A DNA stretch of 43,348 nt from Flavobacteriales bacterium UBA3364 (lineage in GTDB: Bacteria; Bacteroidota; Bacteroidia; Flavobacteriales_F; PHOS-HE28). The DNA is taken from positions 1 through 43,348 of the forward strand of contig DEQO01000036.1 in NCBI GenBank assembly GCA_002360495.1, read 5' to 3'. Every line of letters begins with the position of its first letter. Position 1 is the stretch's first letter. The notes beneath the pieces are model-generated. The model had not been told where the DNA came from, made no database searches, and worked only from the letters and a program-made list of their open reading frames with translations. A program made the position numbers and the translations under genes. Positions 25,618 through 34,077 of this stretch are shown in pieces.

Positions 25618-26967
25618 ATGGCAGATCTACGAACCAACCTCGCCGGCATCAAGAGCCCGAACCCTTTCTGGCTGGCTTCGGCCCCACCCACGAACAGCGG
25701 CTACCAGATCATGAAGGCCTTCGATGCTGGCTGGGGCGGCGCCGTGTGGAAGACCCTCGGCGTGCCCGTGGTGAACGTCAGCAGCCGCTACGGAAGCGTG
25801 AACTACCGCGACAAACGCATGGTGGGCTTCAACAACATCGAACTCATCACCGACCGTCCGCTCAAGGACAACCTGCGCGAGATCAGCGAGGTGAAGAAAC
25901 GGTTCCCGGAGCACGCTGTGATCGCCTCGTTGATGGTGGAGACGCGTGAAGAGTGGCACAGCATCATCCGCGATGTGGAGAATGCCGGTGCCGATGGCAT
26001 CGAGCTGAACTTCGGCTGTCCGCACGGCATGTGCGAACGCGGCATGGGCAGCGCGGTAGGGCAGGAGCCCAAGGTGTTGCAGACCATCGTGGGTTGGGTG
26101 AAGGAGGTGGCGAAAGTTCCGGTGATCACGAAGCTGACGCCGAACATCTCCGACATCACCCGTCCGGCGCGTGCGGCCAGAGCTGGTGGAAGCGATGCGA
26201 TCTCGTTGATCAATACGATCCAGAGCATCGTGGGCGTGGACATCGACCAGTTCGTGCCTTACCCGATCGTGGATGGCCAAAGCACCAACGGTGGCTATTG
26301 CGGCCCGGCTGTGAAGCCCATCGCGCTCAACATGGTGAAGAACTGTGCGCAGCACCCAGAGGTGGGCATCCCCATCAGCGGCATCGGCGGCGTGGAGAAC
26401 TGGCGCGATGCGGTGGAGTTCATCCTGCTCGGTGCCACGACCGTTCAAGTGTGCACCGCCGTCATGCACTTCGGCTTCGGCATCATCCGCGAGATCCTAC
26501 CCGGCATCGAGCGGTACATGGACGAGAAGGGCTTCAAGACCATCGAGGACTTCCGCGGCAAGGCGCTACCGAACATCAAACATTGGGAGGACCTCAACCT
26601 CAAGTACAAGGTCACTGCCAGCATCAACGAGAGCAAGTGCATCGGCTGCCAGCTCTGCTACACGGCCTGCGAGGACGGCGCGCACCAAGCCATCGCCCTG
26701 AGCAATGATCCCGCGAACCGCATCCCCACCATCATCGACGAGAACTGCGTGGGCTGCAACCTCTGCTCGCTCGTCTGCCCTGTGGAAGATTGCATCACCA
26801 TGGAGCGCCGCGACGACGCGAAGCAGCACTTGACCTGGGCGGAGCGCACGGCAGCCGGGAACATCCCGAAGACCTTCAACGATGAACTCGCCGGTGGCTT
26901 GCATCATTGGGTGCCGGAACCAGGCGAGGCGCTGGCGAAGAAGAAACCGAGGCACTACAAGGGGTGA
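25618..26967 (+). CDS. preA: NAD-dependent dihydropyrimidine dehydrogenase, PreA subunit
   Basis: 449 residues. Residues 1-~330 form an FMN-binding TIM barrel like dihydroorotate dehydrogenase, with the active-site loop L-N-F-G-C-P-H-G-M-x-E-R-G-M-G (C134). The C-terminal part carries two [4Fe-4S] clusters: C341-x2-C344-x2-C347-x3-C351 and C377-x2-C380-x2-C383-x3-C387. It reduces uracil or thymine to the 5,6-dihydro form using electrons from PreT. Its stop TGA directly abuts the stop of the convergent gene, with no base between. Confidence 0.94.
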   Translation: MADLRTNLAGIKSPNPFWLASAPPTNSGYQIMKAFDAGWGGAVWKTLGVPVVNVSSRYGSVNYRDKRMVGFNNIELITDRPLKDNLREISEVKKRFPEHAVIASLMVETREEWHSIIRDVENAGADGIELNFGCPHGMCERGMGSAVGQEPKVLQTIVGWVKEVAKVPVITKLTPNISDITRPARAARAGGSDAISLINTIQSIVGVDIDQFVPYPIVDGQSTNGGYCGPAVKPIALNMVKNCAQHPEVGIPISGIGGVENWRDAVEFILLGATTVQVCTAVMHFGFGIIREILPGIERYMDEKGFKTIEDFRGKALPNIKHWEDLNLKYKVTASINESKCIGCQLCYTACEDGAHQAIALSNDPANRIPTIIDENCVGCNLCSLVCPVEDCITMERRDDAKQHLTWAERTAAGNIPKTFNDELAGGLHHWVPEPGEALAKKKPRHYKG

Positions 26968-27342
26968 TCAGCGGATCCTCCAAGAGCACTTGCATCCGAA
27001 AAGGCCTGGTCGTCGGCCTTGGATGAACATGGCACGCAGGTCAGCGCCGGCGTATGTCGTTGAGTCGTGACCGGTGATGATGTCGATCCGTTGGAACCTC
27101 GAGACGTTCTCTTCCAATGCGGTCCCGCGGAAGCAACGCCAGAATCCCATGCTGAACGGCATGCGCGATCCAGTCCCGCTTGCATCCAGTGTCCTTGTGT
27201 ATTCAATCGTGGTCGTATCGCGGTTCTCGACCGATCGCACACGTGCAAGCGCCCCACTCCGGTTCCTGAACACCAGGTTCGCGTTCAGGTCACAGCCACA
27301 CAAGGCCGTTGACAGAAGGACCACAGCGACCACCTTATCCAT
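26968..27342 (-). CDS. Small hypothetical lipoprotein
   Basis: 124 residues from ATG 27342, giving a short lipoprotein signal (M-D-K-V-V-A-V-V-L-L-S-T then L-C-G-C). The mature part is beta-like with F-R-N-R-S-G, R-D-T-T-T-I-E-Y and D-S-T-T-Y, and a C-terminal G-R-R-P-G-L-F-G-C-K-C. An upstream extension to 27408 is rejected because it lacks a signal peptide. TACTTTGG lies close before the start on the minus strand and may be part of a -7 element. No family recognised. Confidence 0.6.
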   Translation of the reverse strand: MDKVVAVVLLSTALCGCDLNANLVFRNRSGALARVRSVENRDTTTIEYTRTLDASGTGSRMPFSMGFWRCFRGTALEENVSRFQRIDIITGHDSTTYAGADLRAMFIQGRRPGLFGCKCSWRIR

Positions 27343-27458
27343 GTGACCAAAGTATGTTGGTTGAACGCTAGCGGGTGAACACCAGGGCATATGGACGGAT
27401 CCATGCAAGCCGCCAGCGCCGAAGCTTCACCGAGCGCTCAGCCGGACCGGGTCCTTCT

Positions 27459-28145
27459 TCAGCCCTCCACGATACGCCCATCATCCATCACGATCGTCCG
27501 GTCCGTGCGCGCCGCGAAGTCGTTGTCGTGGGTGACCACCAGCAGGCAACGTTTGTGTTCCGATGCGATCTTCTGGAAGATGTCGAAGACGATCTGGCTG
27601 TTCTTCTTGTCCAGGTTGCCGGTGGGTTCGTCACCCATGATGATCATGGGGTCGTTGATCATGGAGCGCGCGATCGCCACCCGTTGCTTCTGACCACCGC
27701 TCAGTTGATTGGCCATCTTCAAGGCATGGTCTTCCATCTGCAGTTCCCGAAGCAGTTCCATGGCACGGGCTTCCACTTCGCTCTCCGTGGATCTCCCAAG
27801 CTTGAGACCGGGCAGCATCACGTTCTTCAGGACGCTGAATTCGTTGAGCAGGTAGTGGAACTGGAACACGAAGCCGATCTTTTCGTTCCGGATCTGCGAG
27901 AGCCGTTCACCGGAAAGACCGAAGGTGGGTTCGCCATCGATGATCACCTGGCCTTCATAGTCGGTGTCCATGGTGCTGAGGATGTAGAGCAGGGTGCTTT
28001 TCCCGCAGCCGCTCTTGCCGGTCACGCTCACGAATTCACCGCGCTTCACGGCCATGGAAACATCCTTCAGCACGGTCACGGTCACGGGGTCGTGGAAGGA
28101 CTTGTTCACCTTCGTCACCTCGAGGATGTTGCTCGTCGCGTTCAT
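27459..28145 (-). CDS. ABC transporter ATPase (LolD/MacB-type)
   Basis: 228 residues. Walker A G-K-S-G-C-G-K-S-T, Q-loop F-Q-F, signature L-S-G-G-Q-K-Q-R-V-A-I-A-R, Walker B I-I-M-G-D-E-P-T-G-N-L-D and a C-terminal H-D switch (V-V-T-H-D-N-D) are all intact. The pattern is that of the LolD/FtsE/MacB-type ATPase. Its start overlaps the stop of the FtsX-like permease gene by four bases. With the permease and adaptor genes it forms a three-gene export operon. Substrate unknown. Confidence 0.92.
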   Translation of the reverse strand: MNATSNILEVTKVNKSFHDPVTVTVLKDVSMAVKRGEFVSVTGKSGCGKSTLLYILSTMDTDYEGQVIIDGEPTFGLSGERLSQIRNEKIGFVFQFHYLLNEFSVLKNVMLPGLKLGRSTESEVEARAMELLRELQMEDHALKMANQLSGGQKQRVAIARSMINDPMIIMGDEPTGNLDKKNSQIVFDIFQKIASEHKRCLLVVTHDNDFAARTDRTIVMDDGRIVEG

Positions 28146-29392
28146 TTCCCACGGATGATCTCCACCGGATCCACTTGGCTGGCCTTGCGCGCCGGGAACC
28201 AACCCGCCACCCAGGTGGTGAGCAGTGCGAAGGTGACGGCGATGATGTAGTACTTCGGGGAGTAGTCGATCGGGAAGGTCTTCACGGTAGGCAAGGCCGC
28301 CGTAACGAATGGAATGTTGTCGATGATGTTCTGCAGAGCGAATCCACCGATCAAACCGGAAACGCCGCCCGCGATCCCGATGATCATGCTCAGCAACAGG
28401 AAGATCCGACGCACATCGCTCCCACTGAAGCCGGTGGCTTTCAGGATGGCGATGGCATCAAGCTTCTCGTAGATCATCATGTTGAGGATGTTGTAGATAC
28501 CGAATCCTGCCACGATCAGCAGTACAACGCCCACGGCGTAGCTGATGATGTTCCGCACGTCGCTCCCCGTCTCGAATTGCGCGTTCGCTGTCTGGATGTC
28601 CAGCGCATCCACGTCGAAGCGGCGGGAGAGTTCCTGTGCCATCACGGGGGCTTCCAGTAGGTCGTGCAGCTTGACGTTGATGTCCGTGAAGTAGCTGCTG
28701 GGCCGACCGAGCAGTTTCTGTACCGTCTTGATGTTCGCATAGCACTGGACCTTGTCAGCATCAGCGATACCGCTCTGGAAGATGCCGGATACGCGGAGCA
28801 TCGCGCGTTCGCCCGATGCGGTGGTCACCTGGACGCTTTCGCCGATGCTAGCTTCCATCATGTCCGCCAAACCCTTGCCCAGTACGATGGTATTGGCGCT
28901 GGTGGCCAGGTCATGCGGATCTCCTTCGGTCAGGTAATCCGCGAAGCGGTAGTAGAGCACTTCCTGCGTTACATCGATGCCGTTCACCTGCGCGTTCAGG
29001 TCCACGGTGCCCACGTTGAAGAACACCTGGGCGACCAGTCGTGGCGAAACAGCCAGTACGCGCGGATCCTTCTTCAGCGCGTCCATGATCGCTTGAGCGT
29101 TGCGCAACCTGGGCAGTTCGTCCTTCGGCTTCACGTTGCGCACGAAGTTGTGCGTGGTACTGTCCGTCGTACGATCGATCGGTTGTGTAGGTGAGGCCTT
29201 CAGTTCGTTGTGGAGCCGGATGTGGGGCGTGCGGTTCAGTATGAGCCCATCGAGCAGGTCGTTCAGCCCGTTCATGAAACCGAGCAGGGTAACGAACATG
29301 GTGATGCTGAACATCACGCCCACCGCCGCCACGATGCTTTGGCGCAGCTTGGCGCGGAGCAGGGTGAGGGAGATGCTGAGCAGTAGGCGCAT
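28142..29392 (-). CDS. ABC transporter permease (MacB/FtsX family)
   Basis: 416 residues. One membrane helix lies near residues 18-40, followed by a ~230-residue extracytoplasmic (MacB-PCD-like) domain, then three more helices from ~275 to ~410. This is the 1+3 arrangement of the FtsX/MacB/LolC family. The pattern A-K-L-R-Q-S-I-V-A-A-V-G-V before the first helix and L-D-A-I-A-I-L-K-A-T-G-F after the second (the cytoplasmic coupling segment) fit it. It works mechanically with the ATPase encoded downstream. The adaptor gene ends 8 bases before its start. Confidence 0.9.
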   Translation of the reverse strand: MRLLLSISLTLLRAKLRQSIVAAVGVMFSITMFVTLLGFMNGLNDLLDGLILNRTPHIRLHNELKASPTQPIDRTTDSTTHNFVRNVKPKDELPRLRNAQAIMDALKKDPRVLAVSPRLVAQVFFNVGTVDLNAQVNGIDVTQEVLYYRFADYLTEGDPHDLATSANTIVLGKGLADMMEASIGESVQVTTASGERAMLRVSGIFQSGIADADKVQCYANIKTVQKLLGRPSSYFTDINVKLHDLLEAPVMAQELSRRFDVDALDIQTANAQFETGSDVRNIISYAVGVVLLIVAGFGIYNILNMMIYEKLDAIAILKATGFSGSDVRRIFLLLSMIIGIAGGVSGLIGGFALQNIIDNIPFVTAALPTVKTFPIDYSPKYYIIAVTFALLTTWVAGWFPARKASQVDPVEIIRGK

Positions 29393-29400
29393 GGACGCCC

Positions 29401-30477
29401 TCAGGGTTTGTACAGCGTAGTGCTGCTATCGATGCCATCCAGCACCTCCACTTTCTCCATGTCACGCGCGCCCAGGGTAATGCGCTGTTTCTTGTCCGTG
29501 TCGATAAGCACGAAGTTGCCGTCCACGATGTAGGATGCCGGGATCGTCAGCGCGTCCGTCTTGGTGCGTAGAACGATGTTCGCTTCCACGGTCAAGTTCG
29601 GGAACAACGGTGGTGGTCGTTCAGTGAATCGTGCTTCGACCCGAAAGGTCCGTGAGCGTTCGTCCATGAGGGGGATGATCCGTGTTACCTCTGCGGGGAA
29701 CGCGCTGTCCGCGTAGCTGTCGAAGGCGGCGAATATCCGTAGGCCGGGTTCCACCTTCTGGATGTCGTACTCGTCCACTTCAAGTTCCAGGTAAAGATCC
29801 GTCGCACTACCGATGACGGCGATACCGCGTTGGGTGGTGGCCAGTTCGCCGGGTTCGATCATCAGGTCGTACACGATGCCATCGATCAAGCTGCGCGGTG
29901 TACGGTCGTCGTTACCGGCGCTGCTGATCGCCGCGTTGTTACGCGCCACGTCCAACTCGGTGCTCAAGCGGTTCTTCGTTTCGTCGTAGGCTTTCCGTGC
30001 GCGGATGTAGGCGGCGCGGCTGGTCGTAAAGGCCAGCTCGCGTTGGTCGCGATCGTTCTGGCTGCCGATGCCTTGTGCCCACAATGTCGCCTGCCGTGCG
30101 GCATTCAAACTGTCCACCTCGTACTTCTCGCGGGCTTGTGCGATGGCTTCCCGCAGTTGGCCCAGCACCGGACCATCTTCCCGGGCGTTCTGCTCCAGCA
30201 AACGCACTTGTGCCGCACTATTGAACGCGGTGTATTTGCTGGTACGGTCGTCGATGATCAGGAGCGGCTGTCCGGCGTTCACGGTATCACCTTCTTCCAC
30301 CAACAGGGCGTTCACCGTGCCGTTCACCGTGGGGAACACCGTGTACTGGCCGCGCGCCTTCACCACGCCACTGGCGTAAACGCTTTCGGTGATCGGGCCC
30401 TTGGTGGGCTTGATGGTTCCGGGTTCCGCTCCACAGGCGGCTAACAGCACGATGGATGGGATGAAAAGGATGCGCAT
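29401..30477 (-). CDS. HlyD/MacA-type periplasmic adaptor lipoprotein
   Basis: 358 residues; lipobox L-A-A-C at residues 12-15. The barrel-sandwich part reads A-S-G-V-V-K-A-R-G-Q and V-E-E-G-D-T-V-N-A-G-Q-P-L-L (lipoyl half), then a helical hairpin (~90-190) and a second lipoyl half. The beta-barrel (I-P-L-M-D-E-R-S-R-T-F-R) follows. As in MacAB-TolC-type systems, it would link the permease to an outer-membrane channel, but no channel gene is near. First gene of the operon 30477-27459. Confidence 0.9.
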   Translation of the reverse strand: MRILFIPSIVLLAACGAEPGTIKPTKGPITESVYASGVVKARGQYTVFPTVNGTVNALLVEEGDTVNAGQPLLIIDDRTSKYTAFNSAAQVRLLEQNAREDGPVLGQLREAIAQAREKYEVDSLNAARQATLWAQGIGSQNDRDQRELAFTTSRAAYIRARKAYDETKNRLSTELDVARNNAAISSAGNDDRTPRSLIDGIVYDLMIEPGELATTQRGIAVIGSATDLYLELEVDEYDIQKVEPGLRIFAAFDSYADSAFPAEVTRIIPLMDERSRTFRVEARFTERPPPLFPNLTVEANIVLRTKTDALTIPASYIVDGNFVLIDTDKKQRITLGARDMEKVEVLDGIDSSTTLYKP

Positions 30478-30537
30478 CGAAGGGGACCAAGGTATCGAGA
30501 TGTGCGATCGTGGCGACTGATGATCGTTCTTTGTGGT

Positions 30538-30984
30538 ATGAGATCGTTCCCTATGGACCTAGGAATGCAAGTTGCTATCGAAGAAGCCCGGCTTGGTCGC
30601 ATGCAAGGCGGGATACCCATTGGTTCGGCCCTTGTCCGCGATGGCAGGGTCATCGCGCGTGGCCGTAACAAACGCGTGCAGGAGAAGAACCCCATCCTGC
30701 ACGGAGAGATGGATTGCCTGAACAACGCGGGCCGCATCGGGAATTACAAGGGCACGGTGATCTATTCAACGCTCATGCCCTGCTACATGTGCGCTGGGAC
30801 CATCGTGCAGTTCAAGATCAAGAAGGTGGTCGTGGGCGAGAGCCGCACCTTCGCAGGGGCGCGCGATCTCATGGAAAGTCATGGCGTTGAGGTCATCGAC
30901 CTGGACCTGCCTGAATGCGTGCGGATGATGGAGGAGTTCATTGCGGCTGAACCAGCGTTGTGGAACGAGGATATCGGGGAATGA
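30538..30984 (+). CDS. Cytosine deaminase, yeast FCY1 type
   Basis: 148 residues. Zinc ligands are H55 and C82, C85 (P-C-Y-M-C) and the proton shuttle is E57 in L-H-G-E. The C-terminal tail E-P-A-L-W-N-E-D-I-G-E carries the Asp (D145) that matches the base-recognising Asp155 of the yeast enzyme, set in the same W-x-E-D-I-G-E context. Bacteria usually have an unrelated amidohydrolase CodA for this task. It would convert cytosine to uracil and ammonia, so it may feed the uracil pathway 3.5 kb away. The start could also be the ATG at 30553. Four-base overlap with the next gene (ATGA). Confidence 0.88.
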   Translation: MRSFPMDLGMQVAIEEARLGRMQGGIPIGSALVRDGRVIARGRNKRVQEKNPILHGEMDCLNNAGRIGNYKGTVIYSTLMPCYMCAGTIVQFKIKKVVVGESRTFAGARDLMESHGVEVIDLDLPECVRMMEEFIAAEPALWNEDIGE

Positions 30985-32111
30985 GCACCGAGAAGATCCG
31001 GGTGGAGGAGGTGGTCTCGACCGATCGGCTCAAGACCTTCATCCACCTTCCTGCACGATTGCCGGACCGCCGTTCCAACTATGTGCCGCCGATCTGGGCC
31101 GATGAGGTGGCTTTCCACGACCCCCGGAAGAACCCGGGGCTGGCCGGTTGCGATGTGGTGCGATACCTGGCCTGGCGAGGAGGACGTTGTGTGGGCCGGG
31201 TGATGGGCATCATCCACCATGGATACAACGACCGGAAGGGCGAGCGCTCCGCTCGATTCTACCAGTTGGATGTGATCGATGACAGGTCGGTGAGCGCCGC
31301 GCTGATAAGCGCTGTTGAAGACTGGGCACGTACCAAAGGCATGGACCGCATGATCGGTCCGTTCGGCCTTAGTGATAAGGATCCACAAGGCGCACAAGTC
31401 GAGGGCTTTGAACACCTGCCGGTCCTGGCGACCGCAACGAATCCACCTTTTCTGCCCGATCATATCGGATCGTTGGGCTATGCGAAACTGGCCGATGCGG
31501 TGGTCTACAAGCTCCCCGTTCCATTGAAGTTGCCTGCCGTCTACCACGCCATTGCAGAGCGCCTGACCTCGGGAGGAGAACTGCGCGTGGTGCCATTCAA
31601 CTCCCGTAAACAACTGCGCCCGTGGATCCTGCCGGTGCTGCGTTTGGTGAATGCGACCTACCAGGACCTACTTGGGTTCGTTCCGATGACAGAGGCGGAG
31701 ATGACGAAGTTGGCCGCACAGTACATGCCCGTTCTGGATCCGGCTTTCGTCAAGGTGGTGGCCGACCGCAGCAATGAGCCGGTGGCTTTTGTGGTGGCCA
31801 TGCCTGACATGAGCGAAGGCATGCAGAAGGCGAAAGGCAGGGTGTTCCCGTTCGGGTTCATCCATCTGTTGCTGGCTATGCGCCGTTCCAAGCAGCTTGA
31901 TCTTTTCCTTGGTGCGGTGCGCCCTGATCTGCAAGGTCGTGGCCTTACCTGCTTGCTCGGTGTGGAGTTGATGCGCACCGCCAGGCAACGCGGCTTCACG
32001 CATATCGACAGCCATTTGGTCCTGGAGTCCAATACCCGCATGCGTGCCGAGGTGCACCGTCTCGGCGGCTCCATTTGGAAACGCTACCGTGTCTTCGGTA
32101 AACGACTTTAG
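30981..32111 (+). CDS. GNAT-like N-acetyltransferase family protein
   Basis: 376 residues. A first half with Y-V-P-P-I-W-A-D-E, G-R-V-M-G-I-I and the conserved block G-P-F-G-L-S-D-K-D-P-Q-G-x-x-V-E-G-F-E, and a second half with Q-G-R-G-L (acetyl-CoA pyrophosphate loop, in D-L-Q-G-R-G-L-T) and a terminal strand, fit the GNAT fold, probably as two fused domains. The same G-F-S-D-x-D-P/x-G block marks an uncharacterised Bacteroidota family. Substrate unknown. Overlap with the cytosine deaminase gene suggests translational coupling, though no functional link is evident. Confidence 0.72.
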   Translation: MSTEKIRVEEVVSTDRLKTFIHLPARLPDRRSNYVPPIWADEVAFHDPRKNPGLAGCDVVRYLAWRGGRCVGRVMGIIHHGYNDRKGERSARFYQLDVIDDRSVSAALISAVEDWARTKGMDRMIGPFGLSDKDPQGAQVEGFEHLPVLATATNPPFLPDHIGSLGYAKLADAVVYKLPVPLKLPAVYHAIAERLTSGGELRVVPFNSRKQLRPWILPVLRLVNATYQDLLGFVPMTEAEMTKLAAQYMPVLDPAFVKVVADRSNEPVAFVVAMPDMSEGMQKAKGRVFPFGFIHLLLAMRRSKQLDLFLGAVRPDLQGRGLTCLLGVELMRTARQRGFTHIDSHLVLESNTRMRAEVHRLGGSIWKRYRVFGKRL

Positions 32112-32124
32112 GAGGGGCCAACGA

Positions 32125-32152
32125 AAAGGCCGTCCCTTCCGGAACGGCCTTT
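32125..32152. terminator. Bidirectional terminator between convergent genes
   Basis: AAAGGCCGT / ACGGCCTTT, nine perfect base pairs with a ten-base loop, lies between the convergent stops at 32111 and 32172. The stem starts and ends in A/T runs, so it can act on both strands (TTTT on the minus strand, TTTCC on the plus strand). Confidence 0.8.
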
Positions 32153-32171
32153 CCTGTCGGACTGCACAGAA

Positions 32172-33914
32172 CTATTTCGCCACCACAACGCGGAATTCGG
32201 AACGCTTGCCGTTCTCGAACTTCAGATGGAACGTGTAGGTTCCGGGTGCAACACCGGTCATATCGGCCGTCATCACGTTATTGCCGCCAACGGCTACGTT
32301 CTGCTCCGCGACCAGGGCTCCATTCATGTCGTAGATCTGGAGATAGGCTGCACCGCTGAAGCCCTTCAAGGGGATGCTGATGCGGTCGGTGGTCGGGTTC
32401 GGGTAGGGGGTGATATCCACCTTGTCGTTCTCCTGGATACCCACCGAGTTGGCGTCGATCGTCTGCAAGCCAATCGCAGGAACACCGCTCAATCCGGTGA
32501 AGCCGTTGAACCATTCTCCATCCGATTGGTTGAGGGAGACCGGCTCAGCGAAGAACTGCGCATTCCCCGTGTAATCCACATCCGTGTTCCACCCGTGGAA
32601 GACGAAGAGGTCCGATGTGCCCACGCAGAACAGGTAGCGTTGGTTGTTCTCCATGACCACTGGATCATCGAAGGGGATGAAAACAGCCGAATCCTGAAGG
32701 TCGTCGGGGTAGCTGTAGCTCCCGAAGGTCACCGTCTCCAAGCCGGTGGCAGAAGGCCGCGTGAATGCCGATTCGATCGGATCGTTCCACCTGTAGGCCT
32801 GTGCGGTCAGCACGATGTCTGTCAGTACACTGTCGTTGGGTGTTACCTCGTCGTCAGGTGTAACGGCAGCGAAGTAGAGACCTGTGGCGATCAATCGGCT
32901 GGCATTGGTGTCGGCGAATTGCACGCAGGTCCTGAATTCCTCCTCGAATTCCGCAGGTTTGGTGAAGTAGTTGGTCACCGGCCGGCTGATGCCTACATCC
33001 AACGGTCCATAGCTATGTACATCATTGAAGGTCAACGGAACGCTGTACGTGTTGTCCAGAACAACTGCATCCGCCACATCTGATTCCACGGTGTACGTGA
33101 TGGAATAGGAGCCGGAATAGGTCGGTTGCGTGAACTGTGGCAGTTCGATGAAGGTGGTATCGCCTGGTTCCAAGGTCACGTTCACGGATACCTCGTTGTA
33201 TAGTTCGGTAACGTCCTGGGTGATCACCGCGCGAAGTCGTACCGTGGTCTGGGTTTCGGAACCCACGTTCTGCACGAACGCACCCATCTGCACCTGGAAA
33301 TCAGCTGGGCCCGTTGCGATCAAGGGTGGGACCGATGAGGCGCTGGGGACGAGGATATCCTCATCACTGAGCCGCAAGTTGTTCGGGAACTGGCCAGCGG
33401 GGTTACCGATGAAAACATCGACATCCTCCACGTCCATCACCGCACGGATCGTGGCTCCATCGGTCTGGGTGATCATGGCGACCGGGATGGTCACTTGATC
33501 ACCGAAGTCCCCGCCTGCCATGTCTATGACGAGGTTATTCGCATTACTGAATATGAGGACTGCGATCGCCCCAGCCTCTTGTGCGTTGAACGCCTTCAGG
33601 GCGAAATTGCACTCGCCGCGGTAGACCACCGCGATCTTGCCCGCCACGTCAGCCCCGTTGATCAAAGGCTCACAAGCAAGGGAGTCCAGTTCCGTGCCAT
33701 CACGACCAAGGCGCAGGATGCCTTGTTCCGAGTTGGCCGGTAGAGTTATGTCCGGTACGCTCCAGCCACTGGATGCGATGGCGTAAGCATTGGCATACGC
33801 GCCGAAAATGGAGGCTGGGGACATGACCTGCACGACCACACTGTCATTGTCATACTGGCCGATCGCCAGAAACGTGGTGAGCATGAACCCGGACGAGAGG
33901 AGTACTTTCTTCAT
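32172..33914 (-). CDS. PA-domain protein with T9SS sorting domain
   Basis: 580 residues from ATG 33914 (signal peptide M-K-K-V-L-L-S-S-G then A-I-G-Q). A protease-associated (PA) domain fills roughly residues 60-180: G-K-I-A-V-V-Y-R-G-E-C-N-F-A-L-K-A, A-Q-E-A-G-A-I-A-V-L-I, V-A-M-I. Then come Ig/CARDB-like strands (P-G-D-T-T-F-I-E-L-P) and a large C-terminal part with acidic loops. The end is a type A T9SS sorting domain: Y-P-N-P-T-T-D-R, Y-D-M-N-G-A-L-V, G-T-Y-T-F-H-L-K. No protease catalytic triad was seen, so the PA domain may only bind. Secreted or surface-bound. Confidence 0.88.
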   Translation of the reverse strand: MKKVLLSSGFMLTTFLAIGQYDNDSVVVQVMSPASIFGAYANAYAIASSGWSVPDITLPANSEQGILRLGRDGTELDSLACEPLINGADVAGKIAVVYRGECNFALKAFNAQEAGAIAVLIFSNANNLVIDMAGGDFGDQVTIPVAMITQTDGATIRAVMDVEDVDVFIGNPAGQFPNNLRLSDEDILVPSASSVPPLIATGPADFQVQMGAFVQNVGSETQTTVRLRAVITQDVTELYNEVSVNVTLEPGDTTFIELPQFTQPTYSGSYSITYTVESDVADAVVLDNTYSVPLTFNDVHSYGPLDVGISRPVTNYFTKPAEFEEEFRTCVQFADTNASRLIATGLYFAAVTPDDEVTPNDSVLTDIVLTAQAYRWNDPIESAFTRPSATGLETVTFGSYSYPDDLQDSAVFIPFDDPVVMENNQRYLFCVGTSDLFVFHGWNTDVDYTGNAQFFAEPVSLNQSDGEWFNGFTGLSGVPAIGLQTIDANSVGIQENDKVDITPYPNPTTDRISIPLKGFSGAAYLQIYDMNGALVAEQNVAVGGNNVMTADMTGVAPGTYTFHLKFENGKRSEFRVVVAK

Positions 33915-34077
33915 GGAGCTTTGACTTGAGAGGGTAAGTTGCCCTACGGGAACGGCCGCAGCGCTGTTGAGCATGCAATGATAACCATCCACGAGCGCCC
34001 GGCAAGGCTCTCCGGGGACGAAATTGCCGTTGGAATTTCAACCCTGAACCGACCGTCCCACACCCTTGGCTGGAGCG

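Noticed and set aside
33915..34077. Terminator or small gene in the spacer before the PA-domain protein
   Set aside because: Only a five-base CCCGG/CCGGG stem and no T-run; no frame with a plausible start and family pattern.
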